In this document: in pieces, positions 48,005 through 64,000 of the stretch | How positions within the stretch are numbered: position 1 is the stretch's first letter | Layout: the number at the start of each line of letters is the position of its first letter | Source of the DNA: Cyanobium sp. Morenito 9A2 | Lineage (GTDB): Bacteria; Cyanobacteriota; Cyanobacteriia; PCC-6307; Cyanobiaceae | Direction: 5' to 3' | Assembly (NCBI RefSeq): GCF_024345575.1 | Contig: NZ_JAGQBJ010000002.1 | Location: 248,001 to 312,000, forward strand | Length of the DNA stretch: 64,000 bases | Program-made: the position numbers and the translations under genes | Notes under the pieces: model-generated | Databases searched by the model: none | Seen by the model: only the letters and a program-made list of their open reading frames with translations | What the model was told of the DNA's origin: nothing

Positions 48005-49321
48005 GGTGACCTGGCGATCGCCCCATTCTGGTCGATGCGGCGCCCGTAGGGTTCGCCCAGCCGTCGGATCGCCTTGGACCCCGCGCCCTCCGAAACCACA
48101 TCTAACGCCCCCCCCCTCACCCCCCCGGACCAACCCAGGGGCCCCGGCGCCAGCAGGCGTCTGGTGGCGGTGGGGCTCTTGGGCTTCGCCAGCGGCGCAC
48201 CCAATAGTGGCCTGGGGGAAGTTTTGCCGATCTGGCTGGCCACCAACGGTGTAGCCGTGGAGCTGATCGGCTTGCTGCCCCTGGCCGGACTGCCCTACGC
48301 GATCAAGTTTCTCTGGGCCCCACTGCTGGATCGCTGGCCGATTCCTTGGCCCGACCGGCGCCGGGGCTGGATCGCGCTGCTCCAGCTGCTGCTGGCGATC
48401 GCCATCGCCAGCCTCGCCCTGCTGCAACCGAGCACCAATCCGCGGGCCCTCTTCGCCATTGGATTGATGGCCTTGATCGTGGCGGTGCTCAGCGCCACCC
48501 AGGACATCGTGATTGATGCCTATCGAACCGATTTACTGCCCCAGCAAGAGCGGGGCGCCGGAGCGGCAGCCAACTCGCTTGGGTTTCGCGGCGGCACACT
48601 GGTCTTGGGATCCGGCGCCCTCCTTGTCACCGGTGTGGCTGGTTACCCACTGGCCTTTGTCGCAGCGGGAGCCTTGATGCTGCTCCTGATCCCCTGCACC
48701 CTGGCGGCACCGGAGCTGAAGCCGCTGGAGCAGCCTGTGCTGACCCTTCGTCAGGCCGTCATTGGCCCCGTGCGCGAATTCATCGCCCGCACGGGGAAAC
48801 GGCGGGCCGTGCAGCTCCTGGCGCTTGTGCTTCTGTATCGCCTGCCGGATGGCCTGCTCGCCCCGATGAGCGGCCCCTTCCTGGTGGCCGAGGGCCTGAC
48901 AGCAAGCGAAATCGGACTCATCAAATCAGCACTGGGCGTGCTGGCCACGATGGCTGGCGTTGTCATTGGTGGTTTTTTGTTCGGCCGGCTAGGCATGAAC
49001 CGCAGTCTTTGGCTCTTTGGCATCGCAGGCACGGCCGGCAACCTCGCCTACTGGCTGGTGGCCCGGGGCACGCCGTCGCTCAAAGCCGTTGCTGGAGCAG
49101 TGCTGCTGGAAAACCTATCGAGTGGCCTTGTGGCAACCGCATTTGTTGCTTTGCTGATGAGCCTTTGCAACCCACGCTTCTCGGCCACCCAGTACGCCGT
49201 TTTTTCGGGCGTTTATGCCGTCAGCAGCAAGGTGCTGGCGGCCCCTTCCGGCCTGCTGGTGAAGCTCACCAGCTGGGAGCATTTTTTCCTGCTTTCAGCG
49301 GCAGCGGCCGTGCCAGCCTTT

Positions 49322-54877
<5,556 letters not shown>

Positions 54878-54910
54878 CTAGGGACAGGGGCGTTCGGTTC
54901 GGCCCAGAAC

Positions 54911-56815
<1,905 letters not shown>

Positions 56816-56895
56816 GGCCGGAGAGCGCGCGGGGGTCGAGGAAGCGGGTGGGATCGAGGGGGGAAGCCGCAGGGGGCTTCCCGATCGATCAGCGA

Positions 56896-60189
<3,294 letters not shown>

Positions 60190-60402
60190 GCGGTGTCCTG
60201 CAGGAACGGGTTCAAAAGTGGAATGGCCTGGAGCTCCCACGCGAACGGCCGCCCCCTGCGAAGGGACGGCCGATTCATGGCGATGCCTAGTGAGCTCGAA
60301 TCAGGACTGCCGACGACGACAAAGCACCAGTGATGGTGGTGGACGCTTGTGGAGGGCAGGAGCACGATCGAATGTCGATTTCGCTGCCAGGCCAATAAAT
60401 CA

Positions 60403-61236
60403 TCATACACTGGCACCGGGAAGGCTGAACAGACTCCGGGCGTTAGCGCTGCTGCAACGGGCCACCTGATCCACGCTTTCCCCCCGCAACTCCGCCATCC
60501 GCTCGGCGACGGCGGCCACGAACGCAGGCTCATTCCTTTTGCCCCGCCGCGGCACAGGGGCCAGGAAGGGGCAATCGGTCTCGATCAGAAAGCGTCCTTC
60601 CGGCACCAGGCGAGCGCAGGCATGGGTGGCTTCCGCCTTGGGGAAGGTGACCGTACCGCTGAAACTGATGAACAAACCCAGCTCCAGGAAGCCGGCCATT
60701 TCCTCGGGAGTGCCACCCCAGCAGTGCATCACCCCACGGGGGCAACGGCCTTCGGTGCGCCGCTGACGGAGGACGCTGAGCATGGCCTCTGCTGCATCGC
60801 GGCAGTGAATGATCACGGGTAGATCAAGCTCCACGGCCAAATCCAGTTGGGGGCCCAGCACCGCCAGCTGTTGATCGAGGTTGGAGTCGCGGAACAGGTC
60901 GAGGCCCAATTCTCCGATCGCGACCACTCTCGGGTCATCGAGGGCGGCTTGGCGCAACACCCGGGAGGTGTCGTCCTGCCAGTGCTGGGTGTCGAGGGGA
61001 TGGACCCCTACCGAGTAGCGCAGCTCTGGGAAGCGATCGGCCAGGGCCCTGATCGCTGGGATTTCCCCCGGCTCAACGCAGGCATGAAGCAAGGCTCCGA
61101 CCCCGGCCGCACGCCAGCGTTGGGCCACCGCATCGAGGTCGTCGTCGAAGTTGCGAAAGACGATGTGACAGTGGCTATCCACCAGTGGCGGCGGGGCCAG
61201 TGCCGCATGCCGCGGCTCAGCCACCGGAGCCACCAT
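60403..61236 (-). CDS. tatD: TatD-family metal-dependent hydrolase
   Basis: A 277-residue TIM-barrel DNase of the TatD family. Metal ligands are His-x-His in LVDSHCHIVFRNF, Glu in VVAIGELGLDLFRDS, His in LPVIIHCRDAAEAM and GVMHCWGGTPEEM, and Asp in RFLIETDCPFLAPVP. The substrate in cyanobacteria is unknown; relatives are 3'-5' exonucleases acting in DNA repair or RNA turnover. The ATG at 61236 is four bases after the rpsT stop, so the two genes are one transcript. Confidence 0.93.
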   Translation of the reverse strand: MVAPVAEPRHAALAPPPLVDSHCHIVFRNFDDDLDAVAQRWRAAGVGALLHACVEPGEIPAIRALADRFPELRYSVGVHPLDTQHWQDDTSRVLRQAALDDPRVVAIGELGLDLFRDSNLDQQLAVLGPQLDLAVELDLPVIIHCRDAAEAMLSVLRQRRTEGRCPRGVMHCWGGTPEEMAGFLELGLFISFSGTVTFPKAEATHACARLVPEGRFLIETDCPFLAPVPRRGKRNEPAFVAAVAERMAELRGESVDQVARCSSANARSLFSLPGASV

Positions 61237-61240
61237 CGGC

Positions 61241-62982
<1,742 letters not shown>

Positions 62983-63014
62983 GGTTGTTCTGCCCAGGAG
63001 CCAGCGACGGGGCC

Positions 63015-63728
63015 TTAACGGCGGGCCAGATCGCGCACGCCTGGCTCCCCATCGACGAGATCGCCCACCAGCACTTGGTCGGTGAGGTTCACGAACAGGC
63101 CGTTTTCCAGCACCCCGGGGAGATTGTTGATCGTGGCCTCCAGGGCCACAGGATCCGGGATCCCGCCGGCGAATTTCACATCCAGCACCAGGTTGCCCTG
63201 GTCGGTCACCACCGGGCCCGCCTTACGCACGGCCAGGCGCAGCTCCGCAGCCCCGCCCAAGGCGCCCAGCTCTGCCTGCACCTGACGCCAGGCGCCGGGA
63301 AGCACCTCCACCGGCAGCAGGAAACCAAGGTTGAGACGCTCCACCAGCTTGGAGGCATCCACCACCACCACGAAACGCTCGGCCCTGCGGGCCACCAGCT
63401 TTTCCTGCACGTGGCAAGCGCCACCCCCCTTGATCAGCTGGAAGGCTGGGTCCACCTCATCGGCACCGTCGATGGCCAGGTCGATGCGCTCGACCGCATT
63501 GAGGCTCTTCAGCGGAATGCCCAGTTCCGCCGCCAGAACCTCACCTTGAAAGGAGGTGGTGACGCCGGTGATGTCACGCAGCTCGCCCCGCTGCAACCTG
63601 GCCCCAAGCTCCCGAATCATCAGCGCGGCGGTGGAGCCTGAGCCCAGCCCCAGCACCATGCCGTCTTGGATCTGCTCCACCGCCGCCCGGGCCACCGCCG
63701 CTTTCATGCGGTCCTGTAGATCAGACAT
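63015..63728 (-). CDS. rpiA: Ribose-5-phosphate isomerase A
   Basis: A 237-residue isomerase linking ribose 5-phosphate and ribulose 5-phosphate in the Calvin cycle and pentose phosphate pathway. [40 protein letters not shown] (catalytic Asp residues) and the [19 protein letters not shown] segment are normal. The ATG at 63728 starts [20 protein letters not shown]. It converges on hisD with 32 bases between the stops. Confidence 0.96.
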   Translation of the reverse strand: MSDLQDRMKAAVARAAVEQIQDGMVLGLGSGSTAALMIRELGARLQRGELRDITGVTTSFQGEVLAAELGIPLKSLNAVERIDLAIDGADEVDPAFQLIKGGGACHVQEKLVARRAERFVVVVDASKLVERLNLGFLLPVEVLPGAWRQVQAELGALGGAAELRLAVRKAGPVVTDQGNLVLDVKFAGGIPDPVALEATINNLPGVLENGLFVNLTDQVLVGDLVDGEPGVRDLARR

Positions 63729-64000
63729 CACGGCAACCTCAAAGGGCCGTGACCGTAGCAAGGGCGCCACGATGACCTCCCAGGCACCCCTGAGCAGGTC
63801 GGGGCGGGGATACGGGGCCGATGGCCAAGGCAGATGCAGGCGACGGGGCGGGCGAGGCCGGATCCAGCGGTGGGCTCGGCCGGCTGCACGCGATCAGGGA
63901 CCTCCTCACCCTGCCGCCGCTGCCAGCCGTCTTGGTCAAGGTTGGACGGCTGCAGGCCTGCGCCGGATCGACCCGTACGACCCCAGCCGCTTCGGTCCCG
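63729..64000. other. Unresolved right end of the window
   Basis: The last 270 bases lie upstream of rpiA. Two plus-strand frames stay open to the edge. One, from ATG 63821, encodes [20 protein letters not shown] and could be the start of a gene running out of the window. The other, from ATG 63771, ends AGLRRIDPYDPSRFGP. I cannot decide between them, and neither is recognised. Confidence 0.35.

Overview
The window is a GC-rich, gene-dense piece of a picocyanobacterial chromosome, most like the Synechococcus/Cyanobium (alpha-cyanobacterial) lineage. The evidence is a split RNA polymerase beta-prime subunit (rpoC1 plus rpoC2), a phycobilisome core cluster (apcE-apcA-apcB-apcC) whose ApcE has three linker repeats, a ycf65-type ribosomal protein, ycf35-type DUF1257 and DUF2997 genes, a high-light-inducible protein, atpD-atpC placed beside groES away from the main ATP synthase operon, and a biotin operon that carries a BioK-like esterase instead of bioH. 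Almost all of the window is core metabolism. I found no rRNA, tRNA, CRISPR array, prophage, restriction or defence system.

Layout, left to right. 1-2.5 kb: groES (minus) behind a CIRCE operator, divergent from atpD-atpC. 2.5-4.7 kb: a stretch without intact genes that holds decayed IS3-family transposase remnants. 4.7-7.5 kb: ycf65/PSRP-3, a HAD hydrolase and pepP. 7.6-12.3 kb: a tightly coupled plus-strand chain of a CNNM/CBS membrane protein, an Era-like GTPase, nadD and nadE. 12.3-15.8 kb: alanine dehydrogenase, then a minus-strand operon of a 2OG-Fe(II) oxygenase, a [2Fe-2S] ferredoxin, a 57-residue protein and a DUF3326 protein. 15.8-21.8 kb: atpI-atpB-atpE-atpF'-atpF-atpH-atpA-atpG on the minus strand. 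21.9-28.1 kb: a methyltransferase divergent from the allophycocyanin cluster.

28.1-33.6 kb: ftsW, then ccdA and ccs1 (system II cytochrome c maturation), queF, glnB (PII) with a perfect NtcA box, and tlyA. 33.9-38.1 kb: purB converging on a SKI2-type helicase. 38.1-43.2 kb: the biotin operon bioF-bioK-bioC-bioD-(51-residue membrane protein)-bioA. 43.2-48.0 kb: DUF3143, a J-domain membrane protein, rsmG, a broken aldo/keto reductase, then a 4Fe-4S ferredoxin, DUF1257 (Ycf35), DUF2997, a HEAT-repeat protein and a 41-residue membrane protein. 48.1-50.6 kb: an AmpG-like transporter, rlmN and a high-light-inducible protein. 50.7-61.5 kb: rpoC2, rpoC1, rpoB, tatD, rpsT (minus strand). 61.6-63.7 kb: hisD and rpiA. 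The last 270 bases are unresolved.

The least understood material is the ferredoxin/DUF3326/oxygenase operon, the DUF2997-Ycf35-ferredoxin operon whose last gene has become a pseudogene, the two very small membrane proteins, and several sequence signals: a G-quadruplex motif upstream of atpA, a hairpin just before atpE, a 19-bp palindrome upstream of purB, and Phe instead of Tyr at PII residue 51. No clearly new multi-gene system was seen.
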